The notes: generated from the sequence alone by a model not told the origin. A stretch of 64,000 nucleotides of DNA from Pedobacter sp. HDW13 (GCF_011303555.1 NZ_CP049868.1:2170001-2234000), one strand, 5' to 3'; shown: positions 19,199-28,162, numbered from the stretch's first letter. Numbers and translations are program-made.

Positions 19199-19837
19199 AT
19201 GAGCCTGATAAACGACGATTTACAAGATTTACTAATTGCCTACTGCGAACCTGAGAGCGAGCTATTACAGCACATAGACCGCGAAACAAATCTTAAAGTT
19301 TTAATGCCCCGCATGCTTTCTGGCCATTACCAGGGAAGGGTTTTGAGTATGCTCAGCAAAATGGTTTCGCCTAAACGGATTTTGGAAATCGGCACTTTTA
19401 CTGGTTACGCCACTTTGTGTTTAGCCGAAGGATTAACAAAAGATGGCATACTTTATACTTTGGATGTTAATGAGGAACTGGAAGACATGGTGCGTGGCAA
19501 TTTTGCAAAATCGGCATTTAACCACCAGATTAAGTACATCCTGGGCGATGCCAATTCTACTATAAATGATTTAGACGAAATTTTCGACATTGTTTTTATC
19601 GATGCCGACAAGAAAAATAATGGTACTTATTACGATTTGATTTTTGACCGTGTACGCCCCGGAGGAATAATCATTGTGGATAATGTGCTATGGAGTGGAA
19701 AAGTACTTCAGGAGAAACAAGACAAAGACACCAGAAATATTACTAGTTTTAATGATAAAATAGCTGATGATAAGCGGGTTGAAAAATTAATATTACCCGT
19801 TAGGGATGGTTTGTTTGTGATCAGAAAGACAATTTAA
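19199..19837 (+). CDS. SAM-dependent O-methyltransferase (PF01596 family)
   Basis: I use the ATG at 19199, 7 bases after the ruvX stop, which gives 212 residues; the longer frame would run into ruvX. The class I methyltransferase motifs are clear: ILEIGTFTGYATLCLAEG (motif I), a LDVNEE acidic residue after strand 2, FIDADKKN (metal-binding Asp in cation-dependent O-methyltransferases) and GGIIIVDNVLWSGKV. The family methylates catechol-like hydroxyls, but in Bacteroidota the substrate of this ruvX- or glucosaminidase-linked member is unknown. Confidence 0.9.
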   Translation: MSLINDDLQDLLIAYCEPESELLQHIDRETNLKVLMPRMLSGHYQGRVLSMLSKMVSPKRILEIGTFTGYATLCLAEGLTKDGILYTLDVNEELEDMVRGNFAKSAFNHQIKYILGDANSTINDLDEIFDIVFIDADKKNNGTYYDLIFDRVRPGGIIIVDNVLWSGKVLQEKQDKDTRNITSFNDKIADDKRVEKLILPVRDGLFVIRKTI

Positions 19838-19839
19838 CA

Positions 19840-19918
19840 TATAAAAAGATTAACCGGTTAATTGTTTAAACCAGTTAATCGTGCAGTTAACAGATTTAAA
19901 CAATTTATACAGTTAACC
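19840..19918 (+). repeat. Intergenic repeat of the GTTAACC/TTTAAACAATT family
   Basis: It contains TTAACCGGTTAATTG, then CAGTTAATC, CAGTTAACAGATTTAAACA and CAGTTAACC. The same words appear at 20594-20655, 41695-41765 and 51522-51615. It fills the whole gap between the methyltransferase and the first glucosaminidase. Confidence 0.5.
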
Positions 19919-20593
19919 ATGAAAAAAATCTTTACTTTTTGCCTGTTCCTTTTAACAGGAATTGCCGTAAAAGCACAAGATACAGACGAGTATATTGCAG
20001 AGCATGTAGAATATGCACAGGATTTAATGCGCGATCACAAAATTCCGGCGAGTATTATTCTTGCGGTTGCCATACACGAATCGGCTTCGGGCAATAGCAG
20101 AATTGCACAGCACCTCAACAACCACTTTGGTGTGAAAGGTCCAAACAATAATGCCGAAATCCGTTCTTCATACCGCGATTATTTAAACGCCGACGAATCT
20201 TACAGCCATTTTGTAGAGATCATGGAAACACGCGAGCCTTTTAACAACCTTTTCGCTAAATACGATCAATACGATTACAAAGGCTGGGCCTACGGCATAA
20301 GGCGTTGTGGTTATGCCCACAGCAGGAGCTGGGCTTCTCAGGTAATCGGCCTGATTAAAAAATATGAGCTGTACCAGTACGATGAACGCCCCGAAGGTTA
20401 TGAAGAGCCTGTTTATGCCAGCCCTGTACGCAGTCGAAAAAGAAGCACAGCAAGATCAAAAACATACACGGTTAGAACAGGCGATAACCTGAGCATAATA
20501 GCCAAAAAGAAAGGCACTACGGTTAAGGCACTGATGCAAAAAAACGGCATAAAAAAAGCAAACTTAAAACCTGGACAGAAGTTGAAGTTTTGA
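19919..20593 (+). CDS. Secreted glucosaminidase (FlgJ/mannosyl-glycoprotein endo-beta-GlcNAcase fold) with LysM
   Basis: I place the start at the ATG at 19919 because a typical signal peptide follows (MKKIFTFCLFLLTGIAVKAQ); the longer frame starts inside an intergenic repeat. The 224-residue protein has a glucosaminidase domain with the likely catalytic Glu in AVAIHESASGNS, the NNHFGVKG motif and the YDYKGWAYGIRRCGYA segment. A C-terminal LysM module (YTVRTGDNLSIIAKKKGTT...) binds peptidoglycan. It probably cuts peptidoglycan glycan strands in the periplasm. The next gene is a related copy, so this is a tandem duplication. Confidence 0.9.
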   Translation: MKKIFTFCLFLLTGIAVKAQDTDEYIAEHVEYAQDLMRDHKIPASIILAVAIHESASGNSRIAQHLNNHFGVKGPNNNAEIRSSYRDYLNADESYSHFVEIMETREPFNNLFAKYDQYDYKGWAYGIRRCGYAHSRSWASQVIGLIKKYELYQYDERPEGYEEPVYASPVRSRKRSTARSKTYTVRTGDNLSIIAKKKGTTVKALMQKNGIKKANLKPGQKLKF

Positions 20594-20655
20594 GCCAGTT
20601 GGCAGTTTTCAATTTTCAGTTAACCAATTAGGCGATTTAAACAATTAACCCATAA
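20594..20655 (+). repeat. Intergenic repeat of the CAGTTGGCA/CAGTTAACC family
   Basis: The gap between the two glucosaminidase genes consists of CAGTTGGCAGTTTTCAATTT, then CAGTTAACCAATTAGGCGAT and TTTAAACAATTAACC. It shares words with the gaps near 18514, 41695 and 51522. Confidence 0.5.
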
Positions 20656-20663
20656 ACATCCCC

Positions 20664-21505
20664 ATGCGTTCAGCTAATCATCTCATCATTATTGCGGCAA
20701 TCCTTGTTTTTTTAAGCTCGTGCGGCACCAGAAAATTTTCGAAAAACAATAAGCAGATCGAAAAAGAAGCCAACAAAGCGAACAACAACAATTACAAGAG
20801 CTACAATACCTTAAGTTATATTGATGAGTTTAAGGGGTAGCTGTTGAAGAAATGAACGCCAGCGGCATTCCTGCCAGTATTACACTGGCACAAGGCATTC
20901 TTGAATCAGGTAGTGGAAACAGCGACCTGGCCAAATATGCCAACAATCACTTCGGCATTAAATGTACATCAGAATGGAAGGGGAAAAATTATTTTCGCGA
21001 TGATGACCAGAAAAACGACTGCTTCAGGGTTTATAAAGATGCCCGCGAATCTTTTAGAGACCATTCAGAATTTCTGAAACGCAAGCGGTATAGCTTCCTT
21101 TTTCAATTGGATAAAAACGACTATAAAAGCTGGGCACAAGGTTTAAAAACAGCTGGTTATGCCACTAATCCCAAATATCCTGATCTGCTAATTAACACCA
21201 TCGAAAAATACCAGCTTTATCAGTACGACCAACCAGAGAGCGAAAAGCAGAAGATTGCCCGCGAAGACCGTGTTTTTTCGGAAATTAACCAAAATATCCC
21301 CAAAGAAAAAGCCAAATTTACACCAGTTGAAACACCTCCAACAGGTGCCAAACCTATTTTAGCCGACGGAACTTATACTGTTGTAAAAGGCGATACTTTG
21401 TATAATATTGCAAAACGTTTTAACTTAACCGTCGATCAGTTGAAAATGCTGAACGAAATGAGTGCCGATGGCATTAAACTGGGTCAGGTGCTTAAGGTTA
21501 AATAA
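20664..21505 (+). pseudogene. Glucosaminidase/LysM lipoprotein, frameshifted in a G run
   Basis: From the ATG at 20664 a lipoprotein signal is read (LVFLSSCGTRK) followed by a charged Asn/Lys linker, but the frame stops at 20838-20840 just after YIDEFKG. The rest of the gene lies in another frame: a glucosaminidase domain (catalytic Glu in QGILESGSGNS, NNHFGIKC) and a C-terminal LysM module (YTVVKGDTLYNIAKRFNLT). One more G in the four-G run at 20834-20837 joins both parts into about 280 residues (YIDEFKGVAVEEMNASG). It is the neighbour and relative of the glucosaminidase at 19919. As written it lacks an export signal on the enzymatic part. Confidence 0.82.
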
Positions 21506-21553
21506 TGTTAAGTACAAACCCGGCCTGCCAGATATTTGTAGTTTTGTAATCTG

Positions 21554-22306
21554 ATGAGATTTTTTGTTATCCTTATTCTGGCTTTCGGCTTCAGTACCAC
21601 ATTATATGCACAAACTAAACCTGTGCAGGGCATTGTTATTGATAAAGAAACCAAACAGCGCCTGGCAAAAGTTTACATCTATAATATCCGCACAGGTGAT
21701 GGGCTGTACAACAACACCAAGGGCGAGTTTAGCACTTTTGCTATCCCGGGCGATACACTGGTTGCAGCTTTATCGGGCTATGCCGTAGATACCATAGTGT
21801 TTAAAGGCCAAACAGCAGCGTACTTTCAGCTTAAATCGCTGGGTATCCGTTTACGTGATGTGGTTATCCAGCAGAAACGCCTTACTCCACAGCAGTTGTA
21901 CGAAAAAAACGTGCAGGAATACCGCTACCAAACCATGAAGGGCAGCAGCAAAGATTTGTTAAACCTGGGTAATGGCGGCGTAGGCTTAGGTATCGATGCC
22001 ATTTACAACCTGTTGAGCAGACAGGGTAGAAATGCACGGCATTTGCAAAAAATCCTCGAAAAAGATTACCGCGAAGATTTGATCGATTACCGTTTTAATG
22101 CCAATTTGGTACGTCAGGTATTGGGTATTAAAGATGATGAGCTTACCGATTTTATGCAGCAATACCGCCCAACTTACCAATTTGTACTCGATGCGGATGA
22201 TTATGCCTTTAATATGTTTATCCGCAATGCCTACAAAAGCTACCGGATAAACCCCAAAGCATTGCAATTACCTCCACTACCTAAAATAACCATCGAGAAG
22301 CTGTGA
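21554..22306 (+). CDS. Secreted carboxypeptidase-regulatory-like domain protein
   Basis: This 250-residue protein has a signal peptide (cleavage near TTLYAQ) and a CarboxypepD_reg-like beta-sandwich (PVQGIVIDKETKQRLAKVYI... to about residue 100), then a helical C-terminal half with no known domain. The N-terminal module is the one found at the front of TonB-dependent receptors, here without plug or barrel. The stop codon overlaps the start of the next gene as GTGA, so translation of the two is coupled. A protein of similar build is at 47180-47815. The function is unknown; periplasmic or outer-membrane location is likely. Confidence 0.82.
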   Translation: MRFFVILILAFGFSTTLYAQTKPVQGIVIDKETKQRLAKVYIYNIRTGDGLYNNTKGEFSTFAIPGDTLVAALSGYAVDTIVFKGQTAAYFQLKSLGIRLRDVVIQQKRLTPQQLYEKNVQEYRYQTMKGSSKDLLNLGNGGVGLGIDAIYNLLSRQGRNARHLQKILEKDYREDLIDYRFNANLVRQVLGIKDDELTDFMQQYRPTYQFVLDADDYAFNMFIRNAYKSYRINPKALQLPPLPKITIEKL

Positions 22307-22626
22307 AAGCACCCATCTTCATCGTTAAAAAGCTGCCGGCCGCCGGCATGGCCCTGTTTCCATTCATACTGGTTAAATCAGCAAGACTTAAAAACGATGC
22401 AGAACTTATTAACCACGAAAAAATCCACCTGCGCCAGCAACTCGAATTGCTTATTTTACCTTTTTATATTTTTTATCTGCTCAACTATTTCATCAACCTG
22501 ATAAAGTACCGCAACCACCATTTGGCCTACCGCAACATCATTTTTGAAAAAGAAGCTTACCACCATGAGCACAATATGCAATACCTCAAAAATGGCAGTT
22601 GGTACGGTTGGTTTAAAAAGATATGA
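22303..22626 (+). CDS. Small membrane protein with HEXXH motif (possible minimal metalloprotease)
   Basis: The 107-residue frame starts at GTG 22303, overlapping the previous stop as GTGA; the next Met (22348) is a less likely start. It contains INHEKIHLRQQLE, a HEXXH zinc motif, then a hydrophobic membrane segment (LLILPFYIFYLLNYFINLI) and a later Glu-containing stretch IIFEKEAYHHE. The spacing resembles a gluzincin-like HEXXH plus downstream Glu arrangement in a very short protein. Homologues of this type occur in Bacteroidota from memory, without known function. Whether it is a working peptidase cannot be said from the sequence. Confidence 0.72.
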   Translation: MKAPIFIVKKLPAAGMALFPFILVKSARLKNDAELINHEKIHLRQQLELLILPFYIFYLLNYFINLIKYRNHHLAYRNIIFEKEAYHHEHNMQYLKNGSWYGWFKKI

Positions 22627-22720
22627 AACCGCTGTTTTACTGGCAAATGCAATTGTCATCCTGACAATCATTTTGTTAAATGCTTTTTATCTCTAAAAAT
22701 TTTGTTTTTCTTTGTAAGTA

Positions 22721-23722
22721 ATGAAGAACTTTTTAGCTGCCATAGCCCTTATTCTAAGTCTCTGCTCTACAAAATTATATGCTCAGGAAATTGATACGAT
22801 TCCGATCAATACCAAAGACCTGAACATAAAATTAAAACGCAGTCCGCTGCCAAGCAGACAAGGGCCGCTAAATTTCGAACCTGTAAAAATTAAACCGCTT
22901 GTTGTAAACGCCAAAATAAGTTATTGGAAAACCAGAACAAACATTGGCATTAACATTAACCAGGCGCAGTTTAGCGATAACTGGAAAGGTGGAGGTACAA
23001 ACTCTATCGCAGTGGGTGGTTTGCTTAACTGGAAAGCCGAATACAATAAAAACAGCTATAGCTACGTAAGTGAGGTAGTTTTGCAATACGGTAAGATTAA
23101 AAACAAAGACCAGCTGCAAAAGAAAACCAACGACCGTATTTTCTGGGATAATAAAGCTTCGTTCCAATTATCTAAAAGCTGGTATTTCTTCGGGTCGGTG
23201 AGTTTCGAATCGCAGTTTGATAGCGGCTACAGGTACTATAGAGACGGTAATGGCGACGAGCAACAAGTGTTGATTTCGAGGTTTATGGCCCCAGGTTATT
23301 TAACCGAATCGATCGGTTTTGAGTACAAACCTGTAAAATATTTCTCTACCCGTATTGGTACTGGTACTGCAAGGCAGACTTTTGTACTCGATACAGCCGT
23401 TTACGATAAAAAACCAAATGTTTACGGAGTAGATAAAGGCAAAAAATTCCGCAACGAACTCGCTTTCCAGGTAGTAAGTGCTTTTGATAAGGATATTTTT
23501 ACCAACACCAACCTTAAGGCCCGTTACCTGATGTTTGTTCCATACGAAAACATTGCCTGGTCGCGAATTGACCACCGCCTGGATGTTGTACTTACTGCAA
23601 AAATTAACCGTTTTATGAACACCAGCTTAACCGGTGTAGTATTATTTGATAAAGATACCGACGTAAATATTCAAGCCAGCCAAACTCTGGCGCTGGGCTT
23701 TGCCTTTACCTTTCCGAGGTAG
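22721..23722 (+). CDS. DUF3078 outer-membrane-type protein
   Basis: The 333-residue protein has a signal peptide (MKNFLAAIALILSLCSTKLYAQ) and the DUF3078 pattern: YWKTRTNIGININQAQFSDNW, then WKGGGTNS and alternating amphipathic strands with many aromatic residues, ending in a Phe-rich strand (LGFAFTFPR). This suggests a small beta-barrel in the outer membrane. The family is conserved in Bacteroidota and has no known function. It is followed by a strong bidirectional terminator. Confidence 0.88.
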   Translation: MKNFLAAIALILSLCSTKLYAQEIDTIPINTKDLNIKLKRSPLPSRQGPLNFEPVKIKPLVVNAKISYWKTRTNIGININQAQFSDNWKGGGTNSIAVGGLLNWKAEYNKNSYSYVSEVVLQYGKIKNKDQLQKKTNDRIFWDNKASFQLSKSWYFFGSVSFESQFDSGYRYYRDGNGDEQQVLISRFMAPGYLTESIGFEYKPVKYFSTRIGTGTARQTFVLDTAVYDKKPNVYGVDKGKKFRNELAFQVVSAFDKDIFTNTNLKARYLMFVPYENIAWSRIDHRLDVVLTAKINRFMNTSLTGVVLFDKDTDVNIQASQTLALGFAFTFPR

Positions 23723-23738
23723 TGGTACATAAATTAAC

Positions 23739-23770
23739 AAAAAGGCCACAGTTTAAGCTGTGGCCTTTTT
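23739..23770 (+). terminator. Bidirectional rho-independent terminator
   Basis: A perfect 13-bp stem (AAAAAGGCCACAG with CTGTGGCCTTTTT, loop TTTAAG) lies between the convergent DUF3078 gene and the siderophore-interacting-type gene. The A and T arms let it work on both strands. Confidence 0.9.
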
Positions 23771-23787
23771 GTTAGCACATTTTTTTT

Positions 23788-24522
23788 TTAAGCTCCGCCG
23801 CCAACTTTACCAATTTCCCAGTAAGGCATGGTAATCATCTGGCTAAAGCGTACACCCCGTTGTTTAAGGTATTTTTTAAATTGTTGTACCGATTTTGCTC
23901 TCCCGGTGAGGTAAAAAGTAGCATCTTGCCACATCTCCCAGCATAAGGGATGCATATTATCCATCCAGTTAATGGCATTTTTTGCCGGAGCATTTAAATC
24001 TGAAGGAACAACATCAATCAACAGGTTAATGTGATCAACTGAATCGAAATTTTCTTCCTGTAACTCCAATATTCCAAAATACTCCACATCTTCATCAGCC
24101 GCCTTTTTTCCAAGCGATTCGTACAAACCAAGACTTGTTTCATCACCAAAAAAGAAATGCTGATTGGAAGCTTCATTATACTTTACTCTTGCACGATCAA
24201 CAATCAGCTTCAATCTATCGCCTTTTTGGATATTTACCGCCAGGCTATGGCCTGGCCCCTGCCTGTTCAGGTAAAAAATAACCTCACAAGTGCCGTTTCT
24301 CTCATCAAAGCCCGATAAAGTATAATGTCTGTATTCGTTGGCGTTAACCCTTAGCAGTACCTCGTTACCTGGTATAAATTTGGCATCAAAAAATTCTCCT
24401 TCAAAGGTAATGCACTTTAAGTTGCTGCTTAACATTTTGATTTCTACAACTTCTACTTGATATATTTTATTGCTGATCACTTTTTCCATTGTGTTGGCCA
24501 GCCATGAAGGTAATTTAGGCAT
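23788..24522 (-). CDS. Siderophore-interacting protein (SIP)-type FAD-binding reductase
   Basis: I start at the ATG at 24522 (MPKLPSWLANTMEKV); the longer frame would begin at a TTG that is part of the promoter. The 244-residue protein has an FAD-binding FR-type beta-barrel with EYRHYTLSGFDE (flavin-binding R-x-Y-T/S) and a GPGHSLAVNIQKGD phosphate-binding segment. The C-terminal SIP domain has FFFGDETSLGLYESL and the YLTGRAKSVQQFKKYL motif. Such enzymes reduce ferric siderophores with NAD(P)H in the cytoplasm. No receptor gene is adjacent. The divergent AraC gene is likely its regulator. Confidence 0.86.
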   Translation of the reverse strand: MPKLPSWLANTMEKVISNKIYQVEVVEIKMLSSNLKCITFEGEFFDAKFIPGNEVLLRVNANEYRHYTLSGFDERNGTCEVIFYLNRQGPGHSLAVNIQKGDRLKLIVDRARVKYNEASNQHFFFGDETSLGLYESLGKKAADEDVEYFGILELQEENFDSVDHINLLIDVVPSDLNAPAKNAINWMDNMHPLCWEMWQDATFYLTGRAKSVQQFKKYLKQRGVRFSQMITMPYWEIGKVGGGA

Positions 24523-24549
24523 CGTATTAATTTGTTTAGTAACTTTGAA

Positions 24550-24557
24550 CAAAAGTA
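24550..24557 (-). promoter_or_regulatory. Probable -7 promoter element of the SIP-type reductase gene
   Basis: TACTTTTG on the minus strand is an exact TAnnTTTG match, 27 bases before the chosen ATG. It also argues against the longer reading frame, whose TTG start falls inside the box. Confidence 0.5.
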
Positions 24558-24618
24558 GCTGTCTAACAAACGGATCTTTTTATACCAAAAGGATTAAAGT
24601 TTATATCACAAGGATTTT

Positions 24619-25608
24619 ATGGCCTTAAATATTTATGATGGCGACGAGAGATACTATGTTGTAGGGAACAAACTCGACAATAACGCCCTTAATCAAGCCC
24701 TTGTAACCGAGCGAAGGGATAAATATAGCTTTCCGTTTGGCGACGCAGAGATTGTGGAGATTGCTTTTTCGGGAATTTATATTGTTTATGGCGATATGCT
24801 GGTAAAGAAGAGCCGCCTGCGCATTAAGTCTTTTGATGAGCCCGATATGGTTGAGCTCCATTTTTCGATTATGGGAGGAGGAATTATGGAAAATTATCTC
24901 ACCAACAAGCGCCTGGATATTAAAGCCAATCAACATAACATTATTTACAGCCCTGATTTTGATGGAATGGCCGAGTTTACGGTAGGCGGCCCACATAAAT
25001 TTTTTGAAGTAAACTTCGAACGGTCGCGCTTTATTGATTTAACGAGCGAAAGCAGTACCTTATTAAGAAATTTTGCCGAAAATATCATGAATAACCGTTC
25101 GGTAGAAATTTCATCAGAGAATCTGCCCATCAGCCTGGCTATGCACAGCTGTATTAACGATATTATGAACTGCCATTTTACAGGTGGATTAAAATTGTTG
25201 TTCCTTCAATCTAAATGTTTGGAGCTTTTGGCGCTACAGGCGCAGGCTTTTGAAGAGGCGGCGAGGAAAACGGAGCGTCCGACATTAAAATCAGCTTACG
25301 ATAAAGAACGAATTTATTATGCAAGAGAATACTTGTTAGCCAATGCCTGCAAACCACCTTCTTTAACCGAATTGGCAAAAGTAGCGGGCATAAACGAGTT
25401 TAAACTAAAACAGGGCTTTAAGGAAACATTTGGTAACTCTGTTTTTGCTTATCTAAGCGATTATAGATTAATGAAAGCAAAAGAGCTTTTGGCCGATAAG
25501 CAAGTCGACATCAAAAATATTTCTGACGATTTGGGTTACTCGTCTGTACAACATTTTAACAAGGCATTTACCCGGAAATTTGGCTTAAGTCCGGGCAAAG
25601 CGCGATAA
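24619..25608 (+). CDS. AraC-family transcriptional regulator (PchR-like build)
   Basis: The 329-residue protein has an N-terminal effector-like domain (about 1-200, with the pattern VELHFSIMGGGIMEN seen in PchR-type regulators) and a C-terminal AraC/XylS double helix-turn-helix (LTELAKVAGINEFKLKQGFKETFG and IKNISDDLGYSSVQHFNKAFTRKFG). PchR-like proteins respond to a siderophore and switch on iron-uptake genes. It diverges from the SIP-type reductase with about 96 bases between start codons, so it probably controls that gene. This link is inference from context. Confidence 0.88.
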   Translation: MALNIYDGDERYYVVGNKLDNNALNQALVTERRDKYSFPFGDAEIVEIAFSGIYIVYGDMLVKKSRLRIKSFDEPDMVELHFSIMGGGIMENYLTNKRLDIKANQHNIIYSPDFDGMAEFTVGGPHKFFEVNFERSRFIDLTSESSTLLRNFAENIMNNRSVEISSENLPISLAMHSCINDIMNCHFTGGLKLLFLQSKCLELLALQAQAFEEAARKTERPTLKSAYDKERIYYAREYLLANACKPPSLTELAKVAGINEFKLKQGFKETFGNSVFAYLSDYRLMKAKELLADKQVDIKNISDDLGYSSVQHFNKAFTRKFGLSPGKAR

Positions 25609-25609
25609 T

Positions 25610-25639
25610 ATTTGCCATGGGTTTAAACCCATGGCAAAT
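25610..25639 (+). terminator. 30-bp perfect palindrome between convergent genes (probable terminator)
   Basis: Half of the element reads ATTTGCCATGGGTTT and the other half is its exact reverse complement, so the DNA is a perfect 30-bp palindrome with no spacer. It lies 2 bases after the AraC stop and 7 bases before the end of the DUF5916 gene on the other strand. A hairpin with a few unpaired bases in the middle could end both transcripts, but the T run is weak. Confidence 0.65.
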
Positions 25640-25646
25640 AAATCTT

Positions 25647-28067
25647 TTAACCTTTTTTCCGTTTTTTCTTCAGGTCTAAATAATCAACGTAATACAAAAC
25701 CTTAACCGATAAGCTGTTATTTTGAGGCGCATTTAAAATCCCGCTTAGGTTTTTGTTGTAGCGCTGTGTATAAAAAGTATCGTAAGTTTCAGCCGCATCT
25801 TTATACGAAACAGAAAGTGTACTTCCCGGCGCAAATTGCCAGGTATAAATTAAATCGATATTAAAAACATTGTAATTCCGGTCCATTCCGGTTAATAGCG
25901 CTCCCTGATAATCGGTTAAGTTACCATCGGGCTTTAGCAGGTAAAATTCCTTATTCCTTCTATCGCTCCAGTAATGCCGCAACACCACAGTAATCCCCAT
26001 TAGGTTGGTAAAAGTATATTTGGCATCGAACGAGTTTTCTACCGTTCTGCGATCATACCTTGAAAAAATGGACTGATTACCTTGTGTGGTTACCCAGTTA
26101 ACATAGTTGTAATTTGGGTTAAAGTTTAAATCCAATCCAAATGCAACTTTATCGTTAAGCCTTAGGTTTTGAAAAAAGTAAAAGTTATACATTTTTCCTT
26201 TGAATAGCTGTTGTTCAAAAAAGCGGATATTTCCACCAAAATTATAAGCTTTAGCGCGGTTGGGGTTGATGTACAGGCTTACACCATAATTTTCGGGGGC
26301 GTGGTAAACCTGCCCGGTCCTTGCTTCGTAAAAATCGTTGCTTTTCCTGTCCCAGCTTACATCGAATTCTGCCGACCACTGGTTTTTAAACTGAACCCAA
26401 TACCCTCCGTTAAAACCAATTTTTTGATAAGCTGCCGGAATTGCCCTGCGCGAATAGTTTAAATTAAGCCAGCTTTCAAACTGGTTATACCATTTGCTGG
26501 GTTTGTATATGTTGTAGCCAATGCCTATCCGCTGATCTAAGAAGTTGTTATTGGTAAAGAAACCCATATCCGATGGATCGAATTTATTATCGGCATATAC
26601 CTGGTTGTAGCTCCAGGTAAAATTGCCACTTTGTTTTCCGAAACGAAGTGTATAACTATAACCAGTACTACTTTCTTCGCCACGTAAATAGCTCATTTTA
26701 GCCCCGCCATTAACAAAATACTTATTGCCTTTATTGTTTAAATTGAAAAGCAGCGCACTAACATTGGCATCATAGGCAGTACCTTGTCGCAGTACATTGG
26801 TATTGATAAAGGTAGCCGAACTGTTGTTTTTTAACGATTGGTCGAAAACCAGAATGTTGTAATTGGTTAAGGGCTGTGTTTCTACCATCCTAAGGTTACC
26901 TTGCACATCCTCTACTTCGGTTTCCATGCTGTTGGTAATGGCATTAAAAATACCAATACCCAAACCCTTTGCCGTACGCCCCGAAATTTTGGTTGCATTT
27001 AAAACCTTAGCCTCTGTTTGGTCTTTCACAATTTTATCATTACCAACCCCGCTGTAATTGTAATAGGCTGGTATGGAGCCAATCCGTTTCGAATAAAATA
27101 AATCGCCCTTGTTAAACAATTCAGTTCCTTCTGTAAAAAATTGCCTGTTTTCGTTAAATTTTACTTCGAAAGGAGTAAGGTTAAGAATCCGGTTATCTGA
27201 TTGCACCTGACCAAAATCGGGCACCAGTGTCATATCTAAGGTAAAACTGTTGTTAATACCATATTTTACGTCCATACCGCCATTAAAACGCGAAGTTGTG
27301 TTTTTAACTCCAGGTTGATTTATAGGGTAGTGGTTTACATAGGCGGATAGATATGGCGAAAAGGAAAGTCTTAAGGGTGGTTTAATGTCTTTTATGCCTG
27401 TCCAAAGCCCCTCCTGATTGATAAAACCATTTACCTTAGGGTCAACAAAATTCCAGAAGGTTTGTGTATTGCTGCGCTGTATCCTGCGGCTAAAATTTAA
27501 TCCCCAGTTTTGTACATCCTTGCTTGAAAAGCGCAGGGCAGAGTAAGGAATTTTCATTTCGCAGGTCCAGCCTTTATCGTCGATTTTAACTGCACTTTCC
27601 CAAACCGCATTCCAGTTTTCATCTTCATTGCCCACCTGCGAGTATTTGGCATCAAACTGTACCCCAGCAGCGGTAACAAAAAAACCATTGCCATTCATCT
27701 TATCGTAAAAGGGATCGACAATGATGGAAATAAAATCGGCATTCCCAATGTTATCTCTCGAAACCAACTCATGCGAAACACTATCCGGACTATCGTACAT
27801 CCGCGCATAAACATAAATGGCTACATCATCATAAAGCACCTTCATTTCTGTACGTCTATCGGCAGTTTCTACCTTCCCCGGGTGAGGCCTGATTTGAAAA
27901 AAATCGGTAGCAAGCGGAACATCTTTCCAGCATTCATCATCTAAAACACCATCAATTTTAGGACTTTGAAGGGTTCTTTTTGCTTCTAAATGCTTTTGCT
28001 TGGTAATATCCTGAGCCTTGCAAAAAGCACATATCAATAGTAGAACCGGGAGGATGCAGCGCTTCAT
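25647..28067 (-). CDS. DUF5916 outer-membrane protein with CBM9-like N-terminal domain
   Basis: The 806-residue protein has a signal peptide (cleavage near FCKAQ), a CBM9/DOMON-like domain starting with SPKIDGVLDDECWKD (about 36-50) and running through the WTCEMKIPYSALRF motif (about 165), and then a long C-terminal region typical of DUF5916 with RFNGGMDVKYGI, TLDMTLVPDFGQV and NENRQFFTEG motifs, predicted to form a beta-barrel. The CBM9-like part suggests carbohydrate binding. The function is unknown. It stands alone with its own start region and faces ffh divergently. Confidence 0.9.
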   Translation of the reverse strand: MKRCILPVLLLICAFCKAQDITKQKHLEAKRTLQSPKIDGVLDDECWKDVPLATDFFQIRPHPGKVETADRRTEMKVLYDDVAIYVYARMYDSPDSVSHELVSRDNIGNADFISIIVDPFYDKMNGNGFFVTAAGVQFDAKYSQVGNEDENWNAVWESAVKIDDKGWTCEMKIPYSALRFSSKDVQNWGLNFSRRIQRSNTQTFWNFVDPKVNGFINQEGLWTGIKDIKPPLRLSFSPYLSAYVNHYPINQPGVKNTTSRFNGGMDVKYGINNSFTLDMTLVPDFGQVQSDNRILNLTPFEVKFNENRQFFTEGTELFNKGDLFYSKRIGSIPAYYNYSGVGNDKIVKDQTEAKVLNATKISGRTAKGLGIGIFNAITNSMETEVEDVQGNLRMVETQPLTNYNILVFDQSLKNNSSATFINTNVLRQGTAYDANVSALLFNLNNKGNKYFVNGGAKMSYLRGEESSTGYSYTLRFGKQSGNFTWSYNQVYADNKFDPSDMGFFTNNNFLDQRIGIGYNIYKPSKWYNQFESWLNLNYSRRAIPAAYQKIGFNGGYWVQFKNQWSAEFDVSWDRKSNDFYEARTGQVYHAPENYGVSLYINPNRAKAYNFGGNIRFFEQQLFKGKMYNFYFFQNLRLNDKVAFGLDLNFNPNYNYVNWVTTQGNQSIFSRYDRRTVENSFDAKYTFTNLMGITVVLRHYWSDRRNKEFYLLKPDGNLTDYQGALLTGMDRNYNVFNIDLIYTWQFAPGSTLSVSYKDAAETYDTFYTQRYNKNLSGILNAPQNNSLSVKVLYYVDYLDLKKKRKKG

Positions 28068-28162
28068 TCGTTTAAGTTAATCGGGTATAAGACCAACTCT
28101 CCAACAAAATGTTGCACCAAAACAGAAATATAATCGCCCGGCCATAAAGTTTTGACTTTGAG

